A stretch of 64,000 bases of DNA from Phycisphaerae bacterium (lineage in GTDB: Bacteria; Planctomycetota; Phycisphaerae; UBA1845; Fen-1342). The notes below the pieces were generated by a model. It ran no database searches. It was given only the letters and a program-made list of their open reading frames with translations, and was not told the origin of the DNA. The translations under genes were made by a program, and so were the position numbers. The stretch covers positions 124,001 to 188,000 of the forward strand of contig JAJVHV010000010.1 in NCBI GenBank assembly GCA_022072445.1, written 5' to 3'. Below, piece after piece: positions 1 to 6,795 of the stretch; within the stretch, counting starts at the first letter, position 1; each line of letters starts with the position of its first letter.

Positions 1-1047
1 GGCCCGGTTCGTCGCCGCGATGACGATCACCTGATCGGACGTGTCGAAGCCGTCCATCTCGACCAGGATCGCGTTCAGCGTCTGCTCGCGCTCGTCGTGC
101 CCGCCGCCGTTATAGCCCATGCCGCGGCGGCGTCCGACGGCGTCGATCTCGTCGAGGAAGATGATGCAGGGCGCGTTTTCCTTGGCCTGCTTGAAGAGGT
201 CGCGGACGCGCGACGCGCCCACGCCGACGAACATCTCGACGAAATCGGAGCCGCTGATGCTGAAGAACGGCACGTCGGCTTCGCCGGCGATGGCCTTGGC
301 CAGCATGGTCTTGCCGCAGCCCGGCTCGCCGATCAGCAGCACGCCGCGCGGAATGCGCCCGCCGAGCCGCTGGAAGCGCTTCGGGTTCTTGAGGAACTCG
401 ACGATCTCGGCGACTTCCTCCTTGGCCTCGTCGACGCCGGCGACGTCGGCGAACGTGACGTGCGTGTGCTCCTTGGTGGTGATGCGGTGGCGGCTGCGGC
501 CGAAATTGCCGAGCATGCCGGCGCCCGCGCCGGTCTGTCGCAACTGCCGGAAAACGAAGAACCAGCCGACCGCGAAGACGAGAATCCACGGGATCAGCGA
601 GATCATCATGTTGAACAGCAGGTTGTTCTCGGGCTGATACTCGATCTTCACCGCCCCGTCGGTCTTCTCGACCCGCTTGCGCACGTCCTCGAAATTCTGG
701 GCGGCAAACGGATAGTTGCACTCGAAAAGCTTCGACTGATTGGTCGACGTGGCCGGCGCTTCCTTCAATTCGCCGACGATCGAGTGCTCCTTCACCACGA
801 TCTTGCGGATCGCGTGATTCGCCAGGTAGTTGTCAAAGTCCGAAATGCTGATGCGGTTCGCCGCCGTCCGCGACTGGTTCAGCAGGAACAACAGCATCAG
901 CACCAGCCCGAAAATCACCACCCAACTGAACGCCCCGCCGCGCGGCAGGCGCACCGGCGGCTTGGGCGGGGGATTTTCCCCGTTGGGCGTGCGAGGCGGT
1001 TTGGGATCCGGGCTGTCGTCAGGCATATCCGTACTACCTTGGGTCAT
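1..1047 (-). CDS. ftsH: FtsH, ATP-dependent zinc metalloprotease (C-terminal part beyond left edge)
   Basis: Membrane-anchored AAA+ protease that degrades misfolded and regulatory membrane proteins. The visible 349 residues contain a Pro-rich cytoplasmic start, a first membrane segment near residues 39-57, a periplasmic domain, a second segment near 145-165, then the AAA module with Walker A GEPGCGKT (about 240-247), Walker B IIFLDEID (about 295-302) and the start of the second region of homology. The HExxH protease part lies outside the window. Two in-frame ATGs are possible, at 1047 and at 1026; the second has AAGG about nine bases upstream. It lies 30 bp downstream of lptE on the same strand, so it is probably the last visible gene of an envelope operon. 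The family is certain; the start is not. Confidence 0.95.
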   Translation of the reverse strand, partial: MTQGSTDMPDDSPDPKPPRTPNGENPPPKPPVRLPRGGAFSWVVIFGLVLMLLFLLNQSRTAANRISISDFDNYLANHAIRKIVVKEHSIVGELKEAPATSTNQSKLFECNYPFAAQNFEDVRKRVEKTDGAVKIEYQPENNLLFNMMISLIPWILVFAVGWFFVFRQLRQTGAGAGMLGNFGRSRHRITTKEHTHVTFADVAGVDEAKEEVAEIVEFLKNPKRFQRLGGRIPRGVLLIGEPGCGKTMLAKAIAGEADVPFFSISGSDFVEMFVGVGASRVRDLFKQAKENAPCIIFLDEIDAVGRRRGMGYNGGGHDEREQTLNAILVEMDGFDTSDQVIVIAATNRA

Positions 1048-1077
1048 GGGCTGCGCCGGGAGCGGTTCACGCGACGG

Positions 1078-1602
1078 CTACCACTCCTCATCGTACATTT
1101 TAGACACGATTCTGGCGGCCAACCGGTCGATAACCTTCTGCTGCGCGTACTTTTCGGTCTCGCCGGTGGGCGTGAGATAGTCCACGGCCTGGAGCAGGAC
1201 GGGCTGCTCGACCAGCAGCTTTCCGTTGCGAATGTCCTGCCAGCGCAGCCGCACGCCGAGCGTCAGTTGCTTCTCGCGCGGCAGCCGCGAGATGAAGTCG
1301 GGCGCGAACGCCGCCTGGCGCTCCTCCAGAATCTCCCCACTCAGGATGGTATCGGCCTTTTCCTTGGTCGCGAGGCGATAGGGCGTATCGGTTCCGATGC
1401 GCTTTTTGACGGCCTCGGTGAGCATGAATTCGAGGTCGCGGCGGAATTCGTGCGATTCGAACATTTCGACGTAGATCGAGCGGATGCCGCCGCGGTAGGC
1501 CCCGTTGAACTGGTAGCCGCAGCCGGAGAGCAGCACGAGCCCGGCGCAGGCCGCCAGAGCGTGGGCGAGAGTGCGGGGCGCGAATCGCGATGCGCGGGTC
1601 AT
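1078..1602 (-). CDS. lptE: LptE-like LPS-assembly lipoprotein
   Basis: Predicted outer-membrane lipoprotein that with LptD inserts lipopolysaccharide. The 174-residue protein has a signal peptide ending in the lipobox LLSGC (Cys28), followed by GYQFNG, a start typical of the LptE family (GYxF right after the lipidated Cys), then a compact alpha/beta domain of normal length. Its start codon overlaps the stop of the BamD-like gene by four bases (ATGA), so the two are translationally coupled. Family assignment rests on the lipobox-GYxF start, size and neighbours; no LptD gene is in the window. Confidence 0.75.
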   Translation of the reverse strand: MTRASRFAPRTLAHALAACAGLVLLSGCGYQFNGAYRGGIRSIYVEMFESHEFRRDLEFMLTEAVKKRIGTDTPYRLATKEKADTILSGEILEERQAAFAPDFISRLPREKQLTLGVRLRWQDIRNGKLLVEQPVLLQAVDYLTPTGETEKYAQQKVIDRLAARIVSKMYDEEW

Positions 1603-2597
1603 GGGGCGGCGGCCTCCTCGATCGCTTCTCCCAAGGCCCGCAGACGGCTGCGCGATTGTTCGGCGGAGAGCGTGCCGGGCCAGTCGCGCAGGATACGGTG
1701 GTAGTAAAAGCGGGCCGCGTCGGGCTGATCGGTTCGCTCGTACCAGCGCGCGATGGAGAAGTCCTTCTGCGCGCGGCGGTCGCGGATGGAATCGCGCAGC
1801 GTGCCGACGCCGTTTCGCTCGGCGTAGGCCGGAAACGCGTCCTGCAACTGGCGGTAGCGCTCGTCGGCCTCGATCAGCGGGCGATCGTCGTAGAGGATGC
1901 CGGCGGAGGCGTTCTCGGCGGCGAGCGCGCTGCGGAACATGGCGAATTGGGCGTAGCGGCCGCGGGGATACTCGCGGGCGAGCTGGGCGTATTCGAGCTG
2001 AGCCTCGGGAAAGTTGCCGCGGTTGTAGTAGAAGTCAGCCTTCAGGCGCGAGGCGTCCTCGCCCATGCGTGTGCCGGGGACGCGCTGCCAGACGCGGTCG
2101 AGAATTTCGACGCCGTCGTCCTGCGCCGGCAGCGGCAGAAATCCCCAGACGAGCCGGGGCTTGCCGGCGAAGAAGGCCCGCGCGACGTCCATTTCGCGGC
2201 GGAGCGACTTTTGAAAGAGGTCGCCCGACGCGTTTTCGGCGACGTATTCGTAGCGCTTGTAGGCGCCCCAGAAGTTCCCGGACTCGAAGTAGGCTTCGCC
2301 GAGCAGATACATCGCCTCGCGGTAGCGCTCGTGGTCGCGGTTGTTCTTGACCCACTCTTTCAGCAGGCGTTTGGCCTCGCGGCCGCGTCCGCGCGCCAGC
2401 AGCGAGCGGCCTTCTTCCAGCAGCGCTTCGGGCGTGCCGGGCTCGGGCGGGGGGACCTCGACCCATTCGCCGCGCTCGCGATCAAGCACCTCGCGCTCGC
2501 GAAAACGCTGTTCCTGAGCGCTCCCCGCGCTGGCGAGCGCGAGGGCCGACGCGGCGACGAGGGCCAAGGAGGCGGTATTCTGGAAGCTGATGCCCAT
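1599..2597 (-). CDS. BamD/YfiO-like TPR outer-membrane assembly factor
   Basis: Periplasmic TPR protein resembling BamD, which supports outer-membrane protein assembly. The 332 residues start with a signal peptide (hydrophobic run to about residue 27, no lipobox Cys, unlike classical BamD). Tetratricopeptide-like helices follow: an EALLEEGRSLLARGRG repeat near 60, a YLLGEAYFESGNFWGAYKRY repeat near 105, and RGNFPEAQLEYAQLAREYP near 195, where the YP-type repeat ending is typical of YfiO. It is longer than BamD (about 245 residues). It is first in a run with lptE and ftsH, and a good promoter sits immediately upstream. It could also be a general tol-pal type TPR protein (CpoB-like). Confidence 0.65.
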   Translation of the reverse strand: MGISFQNTASLALVAASALALASAGSAQEQRFREREVLDRERGEWVEVPPPEPGTPEALLEEGRSLLARGRGREAKRLLKEWVKNNRDHERYREAMYLLGEAYFESGNFWGAYKRYEYVAENASGDLFQKSLRREMDVARAFFAGKPRLVWGFLPLPAQDDGVEILDRVWQRVPGTRMGEDASRLKADFYYNRGNFPEAQLEYAQLAREYPRGRYAQFAMFRSALAAENASAGILYDDRPLIEADERYRQLQDAFPAYAERNGVGTLRDSIRDRRAQKDFSIARWYERTDQPDAARFYYHRILRDWPGTLSAEQSRSRLRALGEAIEEAAAP

Positions 2598-2605
2598 GCG
2601 GCGCG

Positions 2606-2634
2606 ATTATAGGTCGCCGCCGCCGCGTGAACAA
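2606..2634 (-). promoter_or_regulatory. Sigma-70-type promoter of the bamD-like/lptE/ftsH operon, apparently leaderless
   Basis: On the minus strand TTGTTC (2629-2634) and TATAAT (2606-2611) are separated by exactly 17 bp. The ATG at 2597 lies only eight bases after the -10 box, so transcription would begin within a few bases of the start codon. Seen in the sequence; activity is inferred. Confidence 0.6.
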
Positions 2635-2784
2635 CGCGACGGGTTTTCGGCGGTGGCGCGCGTCAAATCGCTGCCGACGCGACGTCCAGCGTGGTTCAGC
2701 TTCTTCCGGCCGAGCTATTCGCCTGAGGCCCGTCACTTGCGACGAACCTGAGCGCACGGTGCGATGCCGACCCCGCGGACCGCC

Positions 2785-4305
2785 TTATTTGCGTACCGCC
2801 TCCAAGGCCGGATGATCAAACCCGGCCGCTTCGCCGTGAAGCGGCACAAAGCGGATCGGCGGCGCGTCGACGCGCATGTCCTTTGCAGCGCCGGACTTGA
2901 GGAACTCGACGGCGCCGTCGCGAACGCCGTCGATCAGGAGCAAATCCTCATGGCCGCCGTTTTCCACCAGCATCTGCGCGGCACGTGGGAATCCCGCGCG
3001 GATCGACGCGGCCTGCGCCGCCGGCGTGTTCGCGTCCAACGTGCCGTTCACGAACAACACCGGCATCTCGCCGCGCACCGGTGCGCGGAACGTGTCGCCC
3101 AAGTCGCGAATCCCCAGCGCGGCCGTGACCGCACGCGGCGGCCAACTGCGAACGTCGCCGAACAGCGACGTGGGCGCCTGGTCCTCGATTAACTTCCAAC
3201 GCTCCGCCGTAGCGCCCGACGCACCGCGCATGGCCCACGTCATCACCGGGACATAACGCATCTGGTTGTAGCGCTTTTCGACGAACCAGCGCAAAAGGTC
3301 GACGTCGCCGCGATCGACGTCATAGAGCAGCCGCGGAATAACCGGAATGTCGGCGGCGTCACCCAGATCTCGGAGCACGAGAAACTGCAAACCTTGCGGA
3401 CCGACCAGCACCCGCACCAACGCGTTGCTGTCGGCGTCCTTCACCGACACGGCGACCGGCTTTTTGGCGAGCCGTTCGAGAAGGCGGCCGAACAACGCCG
3501 CGAGGTCGGGGATCTCCTTGCCCAGATCGGCGTCCGCCGCCACGAGGTCACTCAGGCGGCGAAAGCTCTCGTCGGATTCGGCGGGCGGCTTGTAGAGGTC
3601 GTTCGGGCCGGCGGCGCCGAGAAGGACGACGCGATCGACGTGCTCCGGAAATCGCCGCATGACCTCCAGAGCCAGGTGGGTGCCGTAGCTGTGCCCGATG
3701 AGCGAGATTTTTTCGCAGCCGAGCGCCTTTCGCACGTCCTCCACGTCGAGGGCGCTTTCGACCGTGTTGTAGGCGGATAGATCGACGCCCATTTTCTCGA
3801 AGTGCGTCCTGGCTCGTTTGGCCAGACCGACTTGCAGCCGATTCGCCGCCGGCGCGTTGAGGAAAAGATCAACGGGCTTGGCGCCGTCGGGTTTCCAAAG
3901 GAGCCGGGGGTTCGATCGTCCCGCGCCGCGCTGATCCAGGAGCACAACGTCCGCACATTCGAGGAATGGAGTCCACGTCGGGGTTGTGGCGAGATTCGTG
4001 CCCGAATCGCCCGGTCCACCTGCAAGATAGACGATGGGCGAACCGGGATTCGAGGCGCTGGTCCGCAGCCGCACGAGGGCCAGCTCGATAAGCCGCGAAT
4101 CCGGCTTCGAATGGGCTTCCGGGACCCAGATTCTCATCGTCTGGGCGCGATATTCCCCCGCGCTGTGCCGGAATGTGTGCTCCTCCGATTCAACGTCCCC
4201 GGCCTTGCGGTCCTGGCCAAGCGCCAGGGGCAGCGGAAGAAAGACGGCCGCGACGAAAGTCGCAAAGTGACATAACGGACTGTCTGGCAGGCGCAGTCGT
4301 ACCAT
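2785..4305 (-). CDS. Secreted alpha/beta hydrolase, tripeptidyl-aminopeptidase-like
   Basis: Predicted exported serine peptidase or esterase of the proline-iminopeptidase/tripeptidyl aminopeptidase group, about 506 residues. The start at 4305 is chosen because GGAG lies 11 bases upstream and a hydrophobic signal segment (FATFVAAVFLPLPLALG) follows; the reading frame is open further upstream but that part has no coding character. Visible motifs: oxyanion-loop AGGPGDSG, LLDQRGAGRS, nucleophile elbow GHSYG, the acid in NGTLDANTP and the base in ENGGHEDL, giving the full Ser-Asp-His triad in the order expected. The C-terminal part after NGTLD matches the TAP-like C-terminal domain arrangement. 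It stands alone between two unrelated genes. Substrate is unknown. Confidence 0.85.
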   Translation of the reverse strand: MVRLRLPDSPLCHFATFVAAVFLPLPLALGQDRKAGDVESEEHTFRHSAGEYRAQTMRIWVPEAHSKPDSRLIELALVRLRTSASNPGSPIVYLAGGPGDSGTNLATTPTWTPFLECADVVLLDQRGAGRSNPRLLWKPDGAKPVDLFLNAPAANRLQVGLAKRARTHFEKMGVDLSAYNTVESALDVEDVRKALGCEKISLIGHSYGTHLALEVMRRFPEHVDRVVLLGAAGPNDLYKPPAESDESFRRLSDLVAADADLGKEIPDLAALFGRLLERLAKKPVAVSVKDADSNALVRVLVGPQGLQFLVLRDLGDAADIPVIPRLLYDVDRGDVDLLRWFVEKRYNQMRYVPVMTWAMRGASGATAERWKLIEDQAPTSLFGDVRSWPPRAVTAALGIRDLGDTFRAPVRGEMPVLFVNGTLDANTPAAQAASIRAGFPRAAQMLVENGGHEDLLLIDGVRDGAVEFLKSGAAKDMRVDAPPIRFVPLHGEAAGFDHPALEAVRK

Positions 4306-4600
4306 ATTCGAGTGAACTCCAGCAGCTCGTTTGTGCCGTACTTGATGCGACTTGATCGAGCGATCGGCGATCAGAGGGTATTCGCGAGCCACAAGCGGAT
4401 ATTCACGGTTCCCGTGCGGGTTCAAGTCAGAACCGATCGCGCGCACGATCCGCAAGCTCGAGCCGCCTTTGAGCCGCTGGGCTGCCATTCGGCTTCGCTG
4501 ACTGCTCCGGAGCGCTGGCCGCGGCGGGCACCCTCGAGATCTTGGGCGGTTTCGAAGGCGCGAGCATGAAACCACGAAGCGAGCCACCCTCAGAGTGCGG
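4306..4600. other. Intergenic stretch, no gene recognised
   Basis: About 295 bp between the hydrolase start and the 3' end of the first MpsC-like gene. I see no convincing reading frame, RNA gene or repeat. The hydrolase ribosome-binding site is at its left end. Confidence 0.5.
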
Positions 4601-4981
4601 CTACTTTCGTTTGACGTCGCGGAAAGCGGGAGGTGCAACCAGCGAGAAGATCACGACCTCTTCGCCGATGACGGTGCTGATGTCGTGGTGCAGACTGCGG
4701 ACCTGGGAGCCGGTAACCTCCAGGACGATGGCTTCGAGCGTTGCCCGCGCGGTTTCGATCAACTGCGAGCGGACCTGCTTGAGCAGGTCGCGGCCTTTTT
4801 CGGCGGGCAGCGTGCCGACGAGTTGCTGCTCGGCGGCGGTGAGAACACCCCGCAACCGAACCACGACCAGATCGCCGATCAGGTGGGTGTGAATGTCGGT
4901 CGGGCCGCGGCCCATGTACTCCTGCTCGAAACGACTTATCCGCTGGCTGATGGCGGCTTCGATTTCACCTTGCGATTTCAT
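4601..4981 (-). CDS. MpsC-family protein (DUF2294), copy 1
   Basis: Small 126-residue protein of the DUF2294 family, named after MpsC of a sodium-dependent membrane-potential/bicarbonate system in Firmicutes. An amphipathic N-terminal helix (GEIEAAISQRISRFEQEY) is followed by the family core: GRGPTDIHTHLIGDLVVVRLRG, then LTAAEQQL, and a C-terminal VIGEEVVIFSL strand. No signal peptide or membrane segment is present, so it is probably cytoplasmic. The start has GGAAG seven bases upstream. It is divergent from a second, diverged copy at 5295. No MpsA/MpsB (NuoL-like/DUF2309) partner is in the window, so a role in ion transport is not shown. Confidence 0.75.
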   Translation of the reverse strand: MKSQGEIEAAISQRISRFEQEYMGRGPTDIHTHLIGDLVVVRLRGVLTAAEQQLVGTLPAEKGRDLLKQVRSQLIETARATLEAIVLEVTGSQVRSLHHDISTVIGEEVVIFSLVAPPAFRDVKRK

Positions 4982-5104
4982 CGAGCTTCCGGATGCGCGC
5001 CAGGTGTCTGAGGACGGCGATGATGGGTCGGCGAACGCCGCCGCAGTCGGGGCTGATTATAGCGGCGTGCTGGCGTGCCGGGCAGATGGCGGCTATGCTG
5101 TTGG

Positions 5105-5246
5105 GTGGAGATCGTGGGCGGACCGCTCGGCGGATCTCCGTCGGATGACTGATTGAAGGGCACCCCGGCCAGCTTCGGGAGGCCCGTTGACGAGTAAGCC
5201 GACGCGGCCGGACGCTTACAGGCGTCTGGCCGCGTCGGCTCGTTTT
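5105..5246 (+). promoter_or_regulatory. Structured 5' leader of the second MpsC-like gene (candidate cis-regulatory RNA or small RNA)
   Basis: The divergent gap holds about 190 bp of plus-strand sequence before the start at 5295. It can fold a first stem (GGAGATC at 5107-5113 with GATCTCC at 5133-5139, further pairing inside), a GC-rich middle part around 5160-5185, and then an intrinsic terminator (5197-5246). A TATGCT -10-like box lies near 5094. I do not recognise a known riboswitch class. A leader ending in a terminator before a gene is the arrangement expected for transcription attenuation, but a free-standing small RNA gene would look the same. Confidence 0.45.
5197..5246 (+). terminator. 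Strong intrinsic terminator hairpin inside the leader
   Basis: Arms at 5197-5215 and 5222-5240 pair over all 19 positions (18 Watson-Crick, one G-U) around a six-base loop, and are followed by TTTT at 5243-5246. The T run is present only in the plus orientation. It sits 49 bp upstream of the start codon at 5295 and not downstream of any plus-strand gene. Confidence 0.75.
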
Positions 5247-5294
5247 GTGCCCGGCCTGCCGGGCAGTCCGATTGACGTCGAAGAGGTGCAGCGG

Positions 5295-5726
5295 ATGAAG
5301 AAACCGGCCGCGAGCATGGCGCAGGAGATCGCGCAGGCAGCGCGGCTGTTTGAGCAGCGGCGGACGGGACACGGTCCGCAGTCGGTCACGGTCGTGTTGC
5401 GCGACGACGTGGTGGTCATCACGCTGCACGGCGCCTTGTCGCAGGCCGAGAGGAAGCTGGCGAAAGACCCGGACGGCGCCGCCCAGCTTCAGGAGTTTCA
5501 TCGGCAGCTCTTCGCCAGCACGTCGGCGTCGCTGCGGAGCGAGGTTGAACGGATCTGCGGCGTGAAGGTCGGCGAGTCGGGTGCCGAGATCGAACCCGGC
5601 ACGGGCACCGTGCTGAAGGTCTTCACGACGGGCACGATCGTTCAGGTGTTTCTGCTGGCGGATCGAGTCGAGGCGGATGCGTGGGCCGATGGCGGCCGCG
5701 CGGCTGGACCGCGGCGAACCGGCTGA
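5295..5726 (+). CDS. MpsC-family protein (DUF2294), copy 2
   Basis: Second DUF2294-family protein, 143 residues. The ATG at 5295 is chosen because AAGAGG lies eight bases upstream and because the resulting N-terminus (MAQEIAQAARLFEQRRTGHGP) aligns with copy 1; an upstream TTG at 5187 would place the terminator hairpin inside the gene. The core VTVVLRDDVVVITLHGALSQAE matches the family pattern GDLVVVxLRGxLTxAE of copy 1. The C-terminus has an additional tail (about 20 residues) rich in Ala, Asp and Gly. It is preceded by a structured leader. The two copies are clearly diverged paralogues. Function unknown. Confidence 0.7.
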   Translation: MKKPAASMAQEIAQAARLFEQRRTGHGPQSVTVVLRDDVVVITLHGALSQAERKLAKDPDGAAQLQEFHRQLFASTSASLRSEVERICGVKVGESGAEIEPGTGTVLKVFTTGTIVQVFLLADRVEADAWADGGRAAGPRRTG

Positions 5727-5778
5727 GCGGCGGACGGGCGCGATCGGTGCTGATGAGCGTCTGGATGAGGGTCGCGGG

Positions 5779-6141
5779 ATGATGCCGGATGAGAAGGTGA
5801 AGCTGCTCGAGCTTCTCGATCAGAACGGCCGGTGGTGTCAGCACGCCGAGGCGCAAGACGCCGGCGGCGATCCGGTTCACTGCGACGACGCGTCGGCGGC
5901 CGCCTGGGACGTTACTGGCGCGCTGTATTGCCTTTTCGGCGCGAAGCGCGCCGGCGTTCTGTGCGTGCAGCTTGACCGGCACATTCATGGCAAACGACGC
6001 GACTTTGGCTGGCCGCAGCAAGACCCGGAGCTGGTGGCGATGGTCGCGCTACAGTCGTTCAACGACCGGCCGGAAACGACGTTTGAGGTGATTCGATCGT
6101 GGCTGGAGTCGCTGCCCGTCTGGTCGGGCAAGCGACATTGA
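5779..6141 (+). CDS. Small protein resembling the DUF6197 family
   Basis: A 120-residue protein that begins at the first of two adjacent ATGs, with GAGG about nine bases upstream. It has GRWCQHAEA near residue 18, an Ala-rich DVTGALYCLFGAK segment near 45, and a C-terminal FNDRPETTFEVIRSW segment. This order (RGWCQ, small-residue helix, ND.P.TT.EV) resembles DUF6197, a family of unknown function found in phages and bacteria; the assignment is tentative. It lies 52 bp after the second MpsC-like gene on the same strand and may share its transcript. Confidence 0.5.
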   Translation: MMPDEKVKLLELLDQNGRWCQHAEAQDAGGDPVHCDDASAAAWDVTGALYCLFGAKRAGVLCVQLDRHIHGKRRDFGWPQQDPELVAMVALQSFNDRPETTFEVIRSWLESLPVWSGKRH

Positions 6142-6213
6142 GATGGGAGTGCCGTACCCCGGCGCAGAGTTGACTTCGGTGCCGCCCGAGCGCGCGGTTC
6201 CGATGGAGCCCAG

Positions 6214-6387
6214 ATGGCAAAACGACGACCATCCATGCAGAAACGGGAACGCGAATTCAAGAAACGCGAGCGCCAGCTCAGGAAAGCCGCCAAGTCGGCG
6301 GAGAAGCGCGCCGCGGCGCTGGCCGACGCGCAGCGCGCCGCGGCCGACGCCGCGCCGCGCGGCGACGACGCGCCCGGTGAGCCGTAA
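6214..6387 (+). CDS. Short Lys/Arg-rich protein (57 aa)
   Basis: ATG at 6214 opens a 57-codon frame ending at TAA 6385-6387. The product begins MAKRRPSMQKREREFKKRER and continues as a highly charged helix ending in an Ala/Asp-rich tail. Short basic helical proteins of this pattern (MAKRR...QKREREKKR) are found widely next to unrelated genes in Planctomycetota and Proteobacteria; their function is not known. Composition and the downstream position within a run of plus-strand genes support it as a real gene, but there is no clear ribosome-binding site (the upstream GGAGCC lies five bases from the ATG). Confidence 0.6.
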   Translation: MAKRRPSMQKREREFKKRERQLRKAAKSAEKRAAALADAQRAAADAAPRGDDAPGEP

Positions 6388-6461
6388 CGCCGACGCCGAA
6401 AAGTGTTGCTCCCGGAGTACGCCTCGCCCGCGTATCATTGCAGCTCCGGGCTGCCCTAGCG

Positions 6462-6479
6462 CCTGCGGCGTGCCGCAGG
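6462..6479. other. Perfect hairpin upstream of the HesB-like gene
   Basis: CCTGCGG at 6462-6468 pairs with CCGCAGG at 6473-6479 around a four-base loop, 27 bp before the next ATG. No T run follows. It may end transcription weakly or act in the leader. Confidence 0.35.
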
Positions 6480-6505
6480 TACCTGCGCCGAATGGAGAAT
6501 GAGTC

Positions 6506-6784
6506 ATGCTTACCGTGACCGCCGCCGCCCTCGAACGTCTCGCGCAGAAACTACTGGGCCGGGAGGCCGGCGACGGCTTCGCCCTGCGTTTCAAGCGTGC
6601 GGAGGGCCGCTGGCGGCTGCGCGTGGGCCGCGAACGGCCCGACGACGCGACGTTCACGCATGGCGGCCGCAAAGTGCTGCTGCTCGACAAGTCCGCGTCG
6701 AACGCGATGTCGGCCCTGACGCTTGACGTGCGGCAGACGAAGCGCGGGCCGCGTCTGCGCCTGTCCGAATCCGCCGTTTCCTAG
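6506..6784 (+). CDS. HesB-like small protein lacking cysteines
   Basis: A 92-residue protein with the overall order of an A-type (HesB/IscA) fold: MLTVTAAALERLAQKLL helix, FALRFKR and WRLRVGRER strands, then VLLLDKSASNAMSALTLDV. The iron-sulfur ligands of true carriers are absent: the protein has no Cys at all. Such degenerate HesB-like proteins are known but have no assigned role. It is 11 bp upstream of the radical SAM gene and is probably co-transcribed. The fold assignment is tentative; a bona fide IscA is encoded at 38771-39211. Confidence 0.5.
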   Translation: MLTVTAAALERLAQKLLGREAGDGFALRFKRAEGRWRLRVGRERPDDATFTHGGRKVLLLDKSASNAMSALTLDVRQTKRGPRLRLSESAVS

Positions 6785-6795
6785 AGAAGCTCGCC

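Noticed and set aside
5187-5294. TTG start at 5187 for the second MpsC-like gene
   Set aside because: It would place the terminator hairpin inside the coding region; ATG 5295 has a better ribosome-binding site and aligns with copy 1.
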